Source: Streptomyces tardus (GTDB lineage Bacteria; Actinomycetota; Actinomycetes; Streptomycetales; Streptomycetaceae). From it: a stretch of 64,000 nucleotides of DNA. Position 1 is the first letter of the stretch. Each line of letters opens with the position of its first letter. The stretch is taken from the NCBI RefSeq assembly GCF_018101125.2, contig NZ_JAELVF020000002.1, positions 213,853 to 277,852 on the forward strand. The letters run 5' to 3'. Shown here in pieces: positions 25,388 to 33,689 of this stretch. Under the pieces are notes generated by a model. It searched no databases. It was not told the DNA's origin and saw nothing but the letters and a program-made list of their open reading frames with translations. Position numbers and translations under genes: made by a program.

Positions 25388-25789
25388 CCCGCCCACCGGG
25401 CCCACGCTCCCCAGTATTCCCTCAGGGACACAACAGCGGATCGATGAGCGGCGCCGAGGCGCATTGGCGTTCGAGCACAAGGAGACCGCCTGCATTGGGC
25501 CGTGCCCGAACACGATCGAATGCTCAAAGCAGGGCTCTCTCCAACGCGTTCGTTCCCCTCCGCTGCCATGGCATTACCAGCCGCACGGCAGAGAGTCGTT
25601 CCCCCCTGGCTGAGCCAGTCCCGAAGTTCCCGACGAAATCACGTTCGTCCAGCGAAGAGCAGTTCGGAGAGGTTTCCAAGTCCCCTGCTGCAGGTACGAA
25701 GCTGCCTGCGAGCTCACCCACTTCAAAACCAACTGATCGCCTCAAGCCAGTAAGCTTGCCCACACTCGCCCCTCACTCCTCAAGCCTGT
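25388..25789. other. Gene-free sequence upstream of CRISPR leader 1
   Basis: 402 bp between the TetR stop and the array 1 leader. It is less GC-rich than its surroundings. A GTAAGCTTGCC near 25750 resembles GTAAGCTAGCC upstream of leader 3, so the left half may be the remains of the same ancestral leader-upstream sequence. No convincing gene or RNA is seen. Confidence 0.4.
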
Positions 25790-25880
25790 GACCAGCACAG
25801 ATGCATCACCGCCGGATCGCCGCAAACAAGGTCGACACAAACCCCGACTACACCCCTCCCGCCAGCTGTTTTACCCTCGG
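25790..25880 (+). promoter_or_regulatory. CRISPR leader 1
   Basis: About 90 bp next to the first repeat match leaders 2 and 3: GATGCATCACCGCCGGA..CGC.GCA near the left, then a C/A-rich run, then TTTACCCTCGG directly before repeat 1. The leader's side shows that the array is transcribed rightward and new spacers enter at its left end. Confidence 0.8.
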
Positions 25881-26835
25881 GTCGTCATCAGCCCTGGAGG
25901 GCTCGCAACACGCGCTGTCGCCGCTGTGCGCACCGGCCGCTGCCCGGTGGTCGTCATCAGCCCTGGAGGGCTCGCAACCTCGTCTGGTCACCGCGAGATC
26001 AGGGCCCCTGATCGTCGTCATCAGCCCTGGAGGGCTCGCAACATCTGCGAGACGGAGCCGACGTACATGAACGAGTGCGTCGTCATCAGCCCTGGAGGGC
26101 TCGCAACACGGGCGGACGCTGCTTGCTCGGCCCGCCTCGCCAGTCGTCATCAGCCCTGGAGGGCTCGCAACTCGCTGGTGTCCGAGAGCGACGAGAGCGA
26201 GCCGCCAGGTCGTCATCAGCCCTGGAGGGCTCGCAACACTTCGGATGCGGCAACGGCCGGTTGACCGTCCCGTCGTCATCAGCCCTGGAGGGCTCGCAAC
26301 GCGAGCGCACGCCGCGCATCCTGGAGCCGTGCGAGGTGTCGTCATCAGCCCTGGAGGGCTCGCAACCGCGGCGCCTCCGCCCGAGACGCACACACCCGGT
26401 ACCGGGTCGTCATCAGCCCTGGAGGGCTCGCAACGATGTACATGCGTCGTGATCTCTCTCTGTGGTGAGAGCGTCGTCATCACCCCTGGAGGGCTCGCAA
26501 CCCGCGGGGTGAGCGTGACGCTGGTGATCTCTTGGCCGGCCGGTCGTCATCAGCCCTGGAGGGCTCGCAACCTTGGCGTTGCGGAAGCGCTCGTACACGG
26601 TGATGTTGTCGTCATCAGCCCTGGAGGGCTCGCAACCCATATCCAGCTGCGCTCTGCCCACGGTATTTCCCCTGTCGTCATCAGCCCTGGAGGGCTCGCA
26701 ACGCGCCGGTGCGGGCGGCGTGGTCGGCGGCGGTGCGCGCGTCGTCATCAGCCCTGGAGGGCTCGCAACGTGATCTTCGCGTCGGCGCTGTAGCAGAACT
26801 TCTGGTGTCGTCATCAGCCCTGGAGGGTTCTGTGG
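25881..26835 (+). CRISPR. CRISPR array 1 (about 15 repeats)
   Basis: Repeats of 29 bp start at 25881, 25950, 26014, 26079, 26143, 26209, 26272, 26338, 26406, 26473, 26543, 26608, 26674, 26741 and 26807. Each begins GTCG, then TCATCAGCCCTGGAGG and GCTCGCAAC. Spacers are about 34-41 bp. The core AGCCCT-GG-AGGGCT can form a 6-bp stem. The repeat at 26473 has a base change (CATCACCCC) and the last one loses its 3' end (GGAGGGTTCTGTGG), marking the old end. The downstream operon is the type III-D variant module. Confidence 0.97.
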
Positions 26836-27147
26836 GTAGCGGCAACATCCGCTCCTGCGCCACGACATGAAGGCGCTCGCCCGGGTCATCCGGGCGTAGC
26901 CCGCTGCGGCCGGAGAGGGAAGGCCCACCAACCGACGCTCAATTCGTCTGCGGTGCACGGCCGTTGGCGTCGCTGCGCATCGCCGGCGATCGGCTGGCGC
27001 TCGGCGGTTTCGTGATTTGCGCGCGACGTAAGTGGTGCGGCTCGTATGCTGCCTGACTGGGGGTCAGGTGCCTCGCTTCGGGTCACTGGACGTTGGTGGC
27101 CGGGGCCGCGGAGGCCGAGGCGGGAGACAGAGCTGGTTGGGGGGGCC
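26836..27147. other. Spacer between array 1 and cas10
   Basis: 312 bp holding the cas10 upstream region. The cas10 frame is open from 27046, but the family N-terminus begins at 27148. No separate gene is visible; the cas operon promoter is expected here. Confidence 0.45.
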
Positions 27148-28875
27148 GTGCAGGTCTGCTTGGTGTCGTTCGAAGCGTGGAACATCACGCGGTTCATGTT
27201 CGTGACGGGCAAGCGGCGGGAGATCGCCGGCGCGTCGGAGCTGATCACGTATCTGGACCGTCGATGGGTGCGAGAAGCGCTGGAGGAGGTTTTCGGCGCG
27301 GAGTGCGGCGACGGGTGGCGGATCGAGGAACAGCCCGTCGAGCTGCTGGAGACCGGAGCGGGTACGGCGAACGTGCTGGTGCGTGACGCGGAGGCGGCTC
27401 GTCGGCTGGTGACGGCGGTGGCCGGGCGCGCGTTGCGGGAGGCTCCGGGGCTGGAGGTGTGCGGTGTCGTCAGCGCGGGGTTCGACTGGGAGCGTCCTGG
27501 GGCGCTGCACGAGGCGATAGCCGGGTCCGGGCGTGAACTGGCGTCGGTCCGCACGGCGTTGCCCGGTCCGGACGCGCGGTTCCAGCGGCTGCCTCCGGTG
27601 GACTACTGCCGGGCGACCGGGCTGCCGGCCGCACGGTTGCTGCGCCTGCCGGACGGTTCGGTGGAGGCGCGTTCGGCCGAGGGGGTGGCGAAGTGGTGGG
27701 CCTACGGCAGGCAGGGCGAGGAGCTGGGGCTGCAGCGGCTGGCGGAGCTGGCGGGGACGAGCCCGGGGCCGCTCAGGGACGTGGTGGAGCACCTGAACGA
27801 CCGGGCGGAGTGGGTCGGCACGGTGTACGCCGACGGCAACGGACTGGGGCAGGTCTTCGGCGCGTTCGACCGGTGCGTGCCGGGTGCGCCGAACCGGGGG
27901 TACGCGGACACCTTCCGAGCGTTCTCCGCGGGTCTGCAGGCGTGTACCCGGGAGGCGTTCGCGAGCGCGGTGTCCGAACTGGAGGCGCGTGGCGCGGCGT
28001 TGAAATGCGGGAGCGTGCCGGTGCTGCCGCTGATCCTCGGTGGGGACGACATGGTGGCGCTGTGCGACGGCGCCTGGTCGCTCTCGTTCACGGAGGCGTA
28101 TCTGCGTGCCTTTGAGCGGCTCACCGGTGAGCGCGAGGCGGTGGCGGGCCCGTTGCGCCGGTTCGCCGAGGCGGGCCGAGCGGACTTCGACGGCTCCGGG
28201 TCGGTCGGCTCGCAGTCCGAAGGCCCGGCCGACGAGGTGCGGCTGTCGGCGTGCGCCGGGGTGGCGGTGGTGAAGCGGCACTTCCCGTTCGTGGGCGCGC
28301 AGGAGTTGGCGTACGCGCTGCTGCGGGAGGCGAAGCAGGTCAAGGGGCAGGTGCCCGGGCCGTGTTCAGCAGTCTCCTTCCATGTGCTCTACGACAGCAC
28401 CCGGCCCGACCTCGCTCGGCTGCGCGCGGAGACAGCGTTCGTCGCCGATCCCCGCGGTGACCGTGACGGCCAGGGGACTCGGCTGGTGGCACAGCCGTAT
28501 GTGGTCGGTGACCGGGTACCGGCGGTTCCGTGGGTGCGCGGGCGCCGGTGGGGGGATCTGGTGGACCGGGTGACGGCGCTGACCGCGCGGGGCGAGGACG
28601 CGGAGCGGCTGCTGCCGACGTCGCAGATGCACGGCCTGCGCGAGTCGCTGTTCGCCGGGCCGCAGGTGGCGGACGCGCTGTTCGCCGGTCTGCACGCTCG
28701 GTACGACGGACGGGGGCTGGACCGCATCGGCGGGGACGGGGGCAGCCTGTTCTGGCAGGAGGAACCGGACCGCGGGCGCTGGATCTGCGGACTCCTGGAC
28801 GCGATGAACGCCGTGGGCTTCGTGCCGGAAGCGGGCGACGCCACACTGGTCCCGGGCACGGGGAGCCGAGCATGA
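27148..28875 (+). CDS. cas10: Cas10-type large subunit with GGDD, without HD domain (type III-D variant)
   Basis: A 575-residue Cas10/Cmr2-family protein, the signalling subunit of type III complexes. It starts directly in the first palm domain (FEAWNITRFMFVTGKRREIAGASELI, the usual Cas10 signature). The second palm carries LILGGDDMVALCDG with an intact GGDD at about residues 298-301, expected to make cyclic oligoadenylate on target RNA binding. The N-terminal HD nuclease domain of longer Cas10 proteins is absent, so DNA cleavage by HD is not expected. The GTG at 27148 is chosen because homology starts there. It is first in a tight operon; its TGA overlaps the next ATG (ATGA). Confidence 0.88.
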   Translation: MQVCLVSFEAWNITRFMFVTGKRREIAGASELITYLDRRWVREALEEVFGAECGDGWRIEEQPVELLETGAGTANVLVRDAEAARRLVTAVAGRALREAPGLEVCGVVSAGFDWERPGALHEAIAGSGRELASVRTALPGPDARFQRLPPVDYCRATGLPAARLLRLPDGSVEARSAEGVAKWWAYGRQGEELGLQRLAELAGTSPGPLRDVVEHLNDRAEWVGTVYADGNGLGQVFGAFDRCVPGAPNRGYADTFRAFSAGLQACTREAFASAVSELEARGAALKCGSVPVLPLILGGDDMVALCDGAWSLSFTEAYLRAFERLTGEREAVAGPLRRFAEAGRADFDGSGSVGSQSEGPADEVRLSACAGVAVVKRHFPFVGAQELAYALLREAKQVKGQVPGPCSAVSFHVLYDSTRPDLARLRAETAFVADPRGDRDGQGTRLVAQPYVVGDRVPAVPWVRGRRWGDLVDRVTALTARGEDAERLLPTSQMHGLRESLFAGPQVADALFAGLHARYDGRGLDRIGGDGGSLFWQEEPDRGRWICGLLDAMNAVGFVPEAGDATLVPGTGSRA

Positions 28876-31334
28876 CGCAGACGCCGAACATCGCCGGCCG
28901 ACCGGCCGAATCCGTGCCGCTGCGCGTGACAGCGCACATGCTGGGCGACTGGCAGATCGGCTCCGGGGCCGGGCGGCACGGCAGCGTGGACCGTGGTGTG
29001 CAGCGGGACGACGACGGGCTGCCGTTCGTTCCGGCGAAGACGCTGGTCGGGGTGTGGCGGGATGCCTGCGAGAAGGCAGCCCGGGCGCTGGACGGCAGCG
29101 GGTCGGGGTCCGCATGGCAGGCGTGGGTGGAGTTTCTCTTCGGCAGCCAACCGGTGTTGCAGGAGCGCGGGGTGGTGTCCGGGGACGGAACGCTCGGGCC
29201 GCCGCGTCCGGCGGCGCTGTGGGTGGACAGCCTGCACTATCCGCCTGTGGTGCGGGAGTCGGTCCGCGGACGGCCGCTGTTGGCGTCGGCCGCGGTGTAC
29301 ATCCGGCCCGGAGTGGTGATCGACCCGATCAGCGGGCGGGCCGAGGACGAGCTGTTGCGGATGGAGGAGCGGGCCCGGGGCGGCGTGGATCTGAGCGGCC
29401 AGGCCGAACTGAACGTGTCCGGCGCGGTGTTGAGCGAGGAGCAGTGGGCTTGTGCGGGTGCGCTGCTCGACGCGGGCGCACGGCTGCTTGAGGCTCTGGG
29501 CGGCAAGCGTCGTCGCGGGGCAGGGCGGTGCCGGCTTGAGGTGGCGGGCCTTCCGGCCGACTGGCGATGGCTCGAGGGCAGGGCAGCTCCGCCGCTGCCG
29601 GATCCGGGCGCTGCGCCCGAGGTGTTGCCCGTGGCGCCGCACCGGACGGACGTTGACGAGGAGTGGGAGGCGGCAGAGCTGCGTCTGGTCGTGCGCCGAC
29701 CGCTGGTGGCCCACGAGCGCACGGTCGGCAACTCCGTGCGCAGCGCGGGCCGGGTGGCGGGCCGTCGGCTGCTCCCCGCCGTGCTGGAGAAGCTGGGATC
29801 GGCCGAGCTGGCTGCGGCGGCACGCGGCGGCCGGCTTGTGATCACCGACGCGACCGTCGAGGTCGACGGCGCGGCAGGGCGGCCGGAGCCGCTGGCCCTC
29901 GCACGGACGAAACAGGTCCCGGGGCGACCGGTCAACCTGCTGCAGGAGCTGCCCACCGAGGCTGTCGAGTACCCGGACGGGAGCGGGTACGTGGGCCCCC
30001 ACAGTCCGGGACGGCCGCCCGAGCGCGGGGCCTGTGGCTACACCCAGCTCACCCACAACACCGTTGACGACGCCCTGCAACGTCCGGTCGAGGAGGTCGG
30101 CGGTCTCTACACCTATCAGGCGATCGCCGCGGGCACGGTGCTCCGCGCGCAGGTGCGTCTGCCGGCCGGGCTGCTTCCTGCCGGCTGGCAGGAGCGACTG
30201 TCGGGAACCTGGCGGTTGGGACGCTCGCGAAAGGACGGCTACGGGCTGACCGACGTGACCGCGACCGTCGCGCCCAGTCAACGCGGCGGCCCCGCACGAC
30301 AGTTCGCCGAACGGGGGCCAGGCGAACGGCTGCGGGTCTGGCTGCTGTCGGATCTCCTCGTCCCCGACGAACGGCTGCGCCAGAGCACCCGGCCCCAGGA
30401 CGTGGCCCGCCATCTGGGGACAGCGCTCGGCGTGACCCTGGCCGCGGTGCCGGACGAGCCGCAGGAGCGGCCCCGCAACACAGGCGCTGCCGAGGGTGGC
30501 GGCGCTGCCGGGGGTGTCCGGTTCAGCGAGGTGAGCCGCGGCGATTCGTGGCACACCCGCTGGGGCCTGCCCCAGATCTCCGTGCTGGGGCTGCGGGCGG
30601 GCAGCTGCCTGACGTTCGAAGTGGTCGCCGGCACCGTCACCGTGCAGGCGGTCGGGCGGGTGGAGTGCGACGGCCTGGGGCTGCGCCGCGCGGAGGGCTT
30701 CGGCCAGCTCACCATCGACGACCCGCTGCTCCGCGCCACGTTCAGCGCTCTCCAAACGCAGGGCCGACCCGCCACGGCGGGAGAGCCCGGTGCCCCGACC
30801 TGCAACGGGTCCGGACCGTCAACGTCTGGGCTCGAGGCGGAAGTTGAGCGCGACGAGGCCGACGGGGCGGCGCTCCTGGCGCTCGCAGTCCTGGAAGACG
30901 CTGCGTGGCGCGAGGCGTTGAGCCGGCGCAGCCCCGTCCTCGCAGAGCAGGACCGCGACGCGGTGCTCGGGCCCGACCACGGCGGCGTCCGCGCCTCGCA
31001 GCTGGCCGGTCTGCTCACCCTGATCTCCCATCTGAGCGGCCCCTCGGACCCGGCGGCGTCGGCGTGGCTGGAGCGCCTGTGTCGGGTGCCCGGCGAGCAG
31101 CGCCGCCGTCCCTGGCCGGACGCGGTGGTGGAGGCGGTGACGCGGCTGCTCGGCGAGCCGGGACGGGTGTGGGAGCTGCTGCGGTTGCCCGAGGACCAGC
31201 TGACAGCCTCCCCGGACCGGGCAGCGGCGTCCCGGGTCCGGCTGTGGCCGGTCGCCGTGCGGATGGTGGTGGAGGACTGCCTGACCGCGCAGCGTCGCAC
31301 TCAGGAAGTCCCCGGCGTTGGCGCGGACAGCTGA
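28872..31334 (+). CDS. Cas7-Csx10(Cas5)-helical domain fusion (Cas7-5-11-like), type III-D variant
   Basis: An 820-residue fused RAMP protein. Residues about 1-240 form a Cas7-like domain (LRVTAHMLGDWQIGSGAG, then LPFVPAKTLVGVWRDA). Residues about 260-620 form a Csx10/Cas5-like domain with the glycine-rich motif GRSRKDGYGL at about 451-460. A mainly helical tail from about 654 to 820 fits a Cas11-like small subunit. This order is that of Cas7-5-11 in the Synechocystis III-Dv complex, where the fusion binds crRNA and replaces three subunits. The domain split is inferred from motifs, not from structure. ATG at 28872 overlaps the cas10 stop by 4 bp. Confidence 0.78.
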   Translation: MTQTPNIAGRPAESVPLRVTAHMLGDWQIGSGAGRHGSVDRGVQRDDDGLPFVPAKTLVGVWRDACEKAARALDGSGSGSAWQAWVEFLFGSQPVLQERGVVSGDGTLGPPRPAALWVDSLHYPPVVRESVRGRPLLASAAVYIRPGVVIDPISGRAEDELLRMEERARGGVDLSGQAELNVSGAVLSEEQWACAGALLDAGARLLEALGGKRRRGAGRCRLEVAGLPADWRWLEGRAAPPLPDPGAAPEVLPVAPHRTDVDEEWEAAELRLVVRRPLVAHERTVGNSVRSAGRVAGRRLLPAVLEKLGSAELAAAARGGRLVITDATVEVDGAAGRPEPLALARTKQVPGRPVNLLQELPTEAVEYPDGSGYVGPHSPGRPPERGACGYTQLTHNTVDDALQRPVEEVGGLYTYQAIAAGTVLRAQVRLPAGLLPAGWQERLSGTWRLGRSRKDGYGLTDVTATVAPSQRGGPARQFAERGPGERLRVWLLSDLLVPDERLRQSTRPQDVARHLGTALGVTLAAVPDEPQERPRNTGAAEGGGAAGGVRFSEVSRGDSWHTRWGLPQISVLGLRAGSCLTFEVVAGTVTVQAVGRVECDGLGLRRAEGFGQLTIDDPLLRATFSALQTQGRPATAGEPGAPTCNGSGPSTSGLEAEVERDEADGAALLALAVLEDAAWREALSRRSPVLAEQDRDAVLGPDHGGVRASQLAGLLTLISHLSGPSDPAASAWLERLCRVPGEQRRRPWPDAVVEAVTRLLGEPGRVWELLRLPEDQLTASPDRAAASRVRLWPVAVRMVVEDCLTAQRRTQEVPGVGADS

Positions 31335-31407
31335 GCGCGCGGCTCCCGACTACGAGGCCACACCTCGGCATCACCTGGCAGTTGAGCACGGCGGAGAGCG
31401 AGGACGG

Positions 31408-33075
31408 ATGATTCAGCACAACGGCGCGGCCGGCTCGGTGGTGCGGCTCCGCGTCGCCGGATGGCTGCGCACGCAGAGCGCACTGCACATCGGCGACTCC
31501 GGTCGGGACCCCAACGCGACCCTGGCCACGGCGGTGGACGGCCGCGGAAGACTCTGTGTGCCGGGCAGCAGCCTGGCGGGAGCGCTGCGTTCACTGCTGC
31601 ACGCCGATCCGGCCGGGGGTGACGGGCCGCGCGACGAAGCGGCCAACCACCGGTGGGGTTGGGCGGAACAGGGCGGCCAGGACGGCGCGGTCTCCCGCAT
31701 CGTGGTCGGGGACGCACTCGTGGCAGCCGGACCGGAGTTGGACGGGGAGGGGCTTCCGGCGCGCCCGCTGAGCCCGGCCCGGCTGGAGTCGCGCACGTCG
31801 GTGGGTATCGACCGCCGCCACGGCGCTGCCGCCCAGGGCATCCTCTTCACCCGCTCGGTCATCCCCCGCGGCGTCTGGCTCCGGCTGGAACTCGACCTGC
31901 GCAGCGACGCCCGGAACGCCGGCGACGACAGTGCGTACCTCGCCCGGCTCCTCGCGCTCCTCGCCGCCGGGCAGCTTCGGCTGGGCGCGGCCGTCACCCG
32001 CGGCCTGGGCCGCACCCGCCTCGCAGCCGACCGCACCACGGTCCACACAGAGCAACTCGACTCCCCCCGGGGCCTGTTCGCCGTCCTGCGCGGCGACAGC
32101 GAACACCACACCGCCGACCGTTGGATACGGGACCACGGAACGGAAACGCCGCAGGCGGCGGCCCGGCACCTGGAGATCCGGGTGAGCTGGCGGCCCCTCG
32201 CGCCGGTCATGGTGCGGTCCGGGGTCGACGGCCTCACCGTCGACACCTTGCCACTCACCACGGCCGGCCCGGGAGGCCCCGGGGACGACGGCGAAACGGT
32301 GACGCTGGTCCTGCCCGGTACCTCCCTCAAGGGCGCCCTGCGCTCCCGCGCCGAGCACATCGAACGCACCGCACGCGGCACGGACGCCCCCGCCGCGGAC
32401 ACCGAGGCCACCCGGCACGACACCTCCGGAAGCGCCGCCTTTCGTGAACAGCTCGACCAACTGCCCGCCGTTCGGGCTCTGTTCGGCTCAGCACCGCGGC
32501 ACAAGGGGGACCGCGGACGGGGTCGCGGGGCGCTGCTGGTGGACGACTGCCACGCGGAGAGCGAGATCCCCGCGGAGCTCTGGGACCTGGCCCACCAGCC
32601 GGACGCCGCTGCTGCTCTGGTGCGGCTGCGCGAGTACGGACTGGAACGCGCCGACCACGTGGCCATCGACCGCTGGACCGGCGGCGCGGCGGACGGCCTG
32701 TTGTACAGCGTCCTCGAACCACACGGTCTGACCTGGTCGCCGATCACGCTCACCGTCGACCTCCGCCGTCTGGCCGGCCACGCGGCGGCCCACGCCACCA
32801 CCACGGGCCCCGAAACCGGTCAACCAGAGGTGCCCGACGCCGCGTTGGCGCTGCTGCTGCTCGTCCTGCGCGACCTCAAGGCGGGCCGCCTGCCCCTGGG
32901 CGGCAGCACCCACCGCGGGATGGGCGACGTGGCGGTGGACGAGATCCTGCTGACCTTCCCCGACGACGACCCCAGCGGCGGGACGCCCGTGGAACTCGAC
33001 GCCTTCCTGCTCGGCGAGGAGACCGGCCGCCTCACCGACGCCTGGAGCACCTACCTGGACGGAGCCGCCGTATGA
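31408..33075 (+). CDS. Tandem Cas7-Cas7 fusion (Cas7-2x-like), type III-D variant
   Basis: A 555-residue protein with two RAMP/Cas7 (Csm3-like) domains in a row. The first has LHIGDSGRDPNATLATAVD and VPGSSLAGALRSLL (about residue 51); the second has APVMVRSGVDGLTVDTLPLT and LVLPGTSLKGALRSRAEHIE (about residue 300), later GGSTHRGMGDVAVDEI as glycine-rich loop. Asp residues in the first loop (GDSGRD) are candidates for target-RNA cleavage, as in Csm3. It corresponds to Cas7-2x of III-Dv systems. The ATG at 31408 follows GAGGA; 73 bp separate it from the previous gene and 4 bp overlap the next. Confidence 0.8.
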   Translation: MIQHNGAAGSVVRLRVAGWLRTQSALHIGDSGRDPNATLATAVDGRGRLCVPGSSLAGALRSLLHADPAGGDGPRDEAANHRWGWAEQGGQDGAVSRIVVGDALVAAGPELDGEGLPARPLSPARLESRTSVGIDRRHGAAAQGILFTRSVIPRGVWLRLELDLRSDARNAGDDSAYLARLLALLAAGQLRLGAAVTRGLGRTRLAADRTTVHTEQLDSPRGLFAVLRGDSEHHTADRWIRDHGTETPQAAARHLEIRVSWRPLAPVMVRSGVDGLTVDTLPLTTAGPGGPGDDGETVTLVLPGTSLKGALRSRAEHIERTARGTDAPAADTEATRHDTSGSAAFREQLDQLPAVRALFGSAPRHKGDRGRGRGALLVDDCHAESEIPAELWDLAHQPDAAAALVRLREYGLERADHVAIDRWTGGAADGLLYSVLEPHGLTWSPITLTVDLRRLAGHAAAHATTTGPETGQPEVPDAALALLLLVLRDLKAGRLPLGGSTHRGMGDVAVDEILLTFPDDDPSGGTPVELDAFLLGEETGRLTDAWSTYLDGAAV

Positions 33076-33689
33076 CCACCCTGTACGGCCGGGCCTGCCC
33101 CGCTGTCCCACTCGTCGAAGCCCTGGAACGCGCCGGCTTCACCGAGGCCACCGCGCTGCTCTGCTCTCCGCAGGACTTCCGGGTCGCCCGCTTCAGCCAG
33201 GGCCGCTGCCGCACCCACACGGGCGCCCCCGCACCGCTGGACACGGTCTTCGAAGCACGGGTCTTCGACGGCCACCGCGAACTGCGCTGGCTGACCTTCG
33301 CCGGCCAGGACACCCAGTGCGTCCTGCTCAGCGAGGAACCGGACGCCCTGCCCGCCGAGTTCGGCAGCCCCCTTCCCGAACTGCACGCGCTCCAGACGCT
33401 GCCGGCGCACTACCTGCTCTGGGGCACCCCGGCCCCGAAGCCGATACGCACGTCGGACGGCGACTGGACCGTCCTGCGCACCCCGCGCATCGGCAGCCTC
33501 CACGTTCCCGCGCCACCGCCTCCCGACGGCCAACGGCTGCGCCTGGCCGCCCGCGAGTACGTCTGCGTCGAGCCGCGACACGGCAACGCCCACGTGGCGG
33601 AGGAACGCCTGCTGCGCCTTGAGCCGGCAGAGCCGCCAGACCCCGAGGCGGCAGCCGGCCCCGTCCCCGAAAGGGAGCACGATGTCTGA
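33072..33689 (+). CDS. csx19: Csx19 (TIGR03984-like), type III-D accessory subunit
   Basis: A 205-residue protein. ALLCSPQDFRVARFSQG and the segment FEARVFDGHRELRWLTFAG (about residues 60-78), then CVLLSEEP, match what I recall of the TIGR03984/Csx19 (all1473) family, a marker of type III-D loci. In the Synechocystis III-Dv complex Csx19 is a structural subunit; no enzymatic motif is visible here. The last about 20 residues are Pro/Glu-rich. It is translationally coupled at both ends: ATG overlaps the upstream TGA, and its own stop lies 5 bp inside the next gene. Confidence 0.75.
   Translation: MTTLYGRACPAVPLVEALERAGFTEATALLCSPQDFRVARFSQGRCRTHTGAPAPLDTVFEARVFDGHRELRWLTFAGQDTQCVLLSEEPDALPAEFGSPLPELHALQTLPAHYLLWGTPAPKPIRTSDGDWTVLRTPRIGSLHVPAPPPPDGQRLRLAAREYVCVEPRHGNAHVAEERLLRLEPAEPPDPEAAAGPVPEREHDV

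Noticed and set aside
25501..25763. Short open frames on both strands upstream of leader 1 as possible genes
   Set aside because: No ribosome site, no recognisable family, and AT content unlike neighbouring genes; more likely non-coding leader-upstream DNA.
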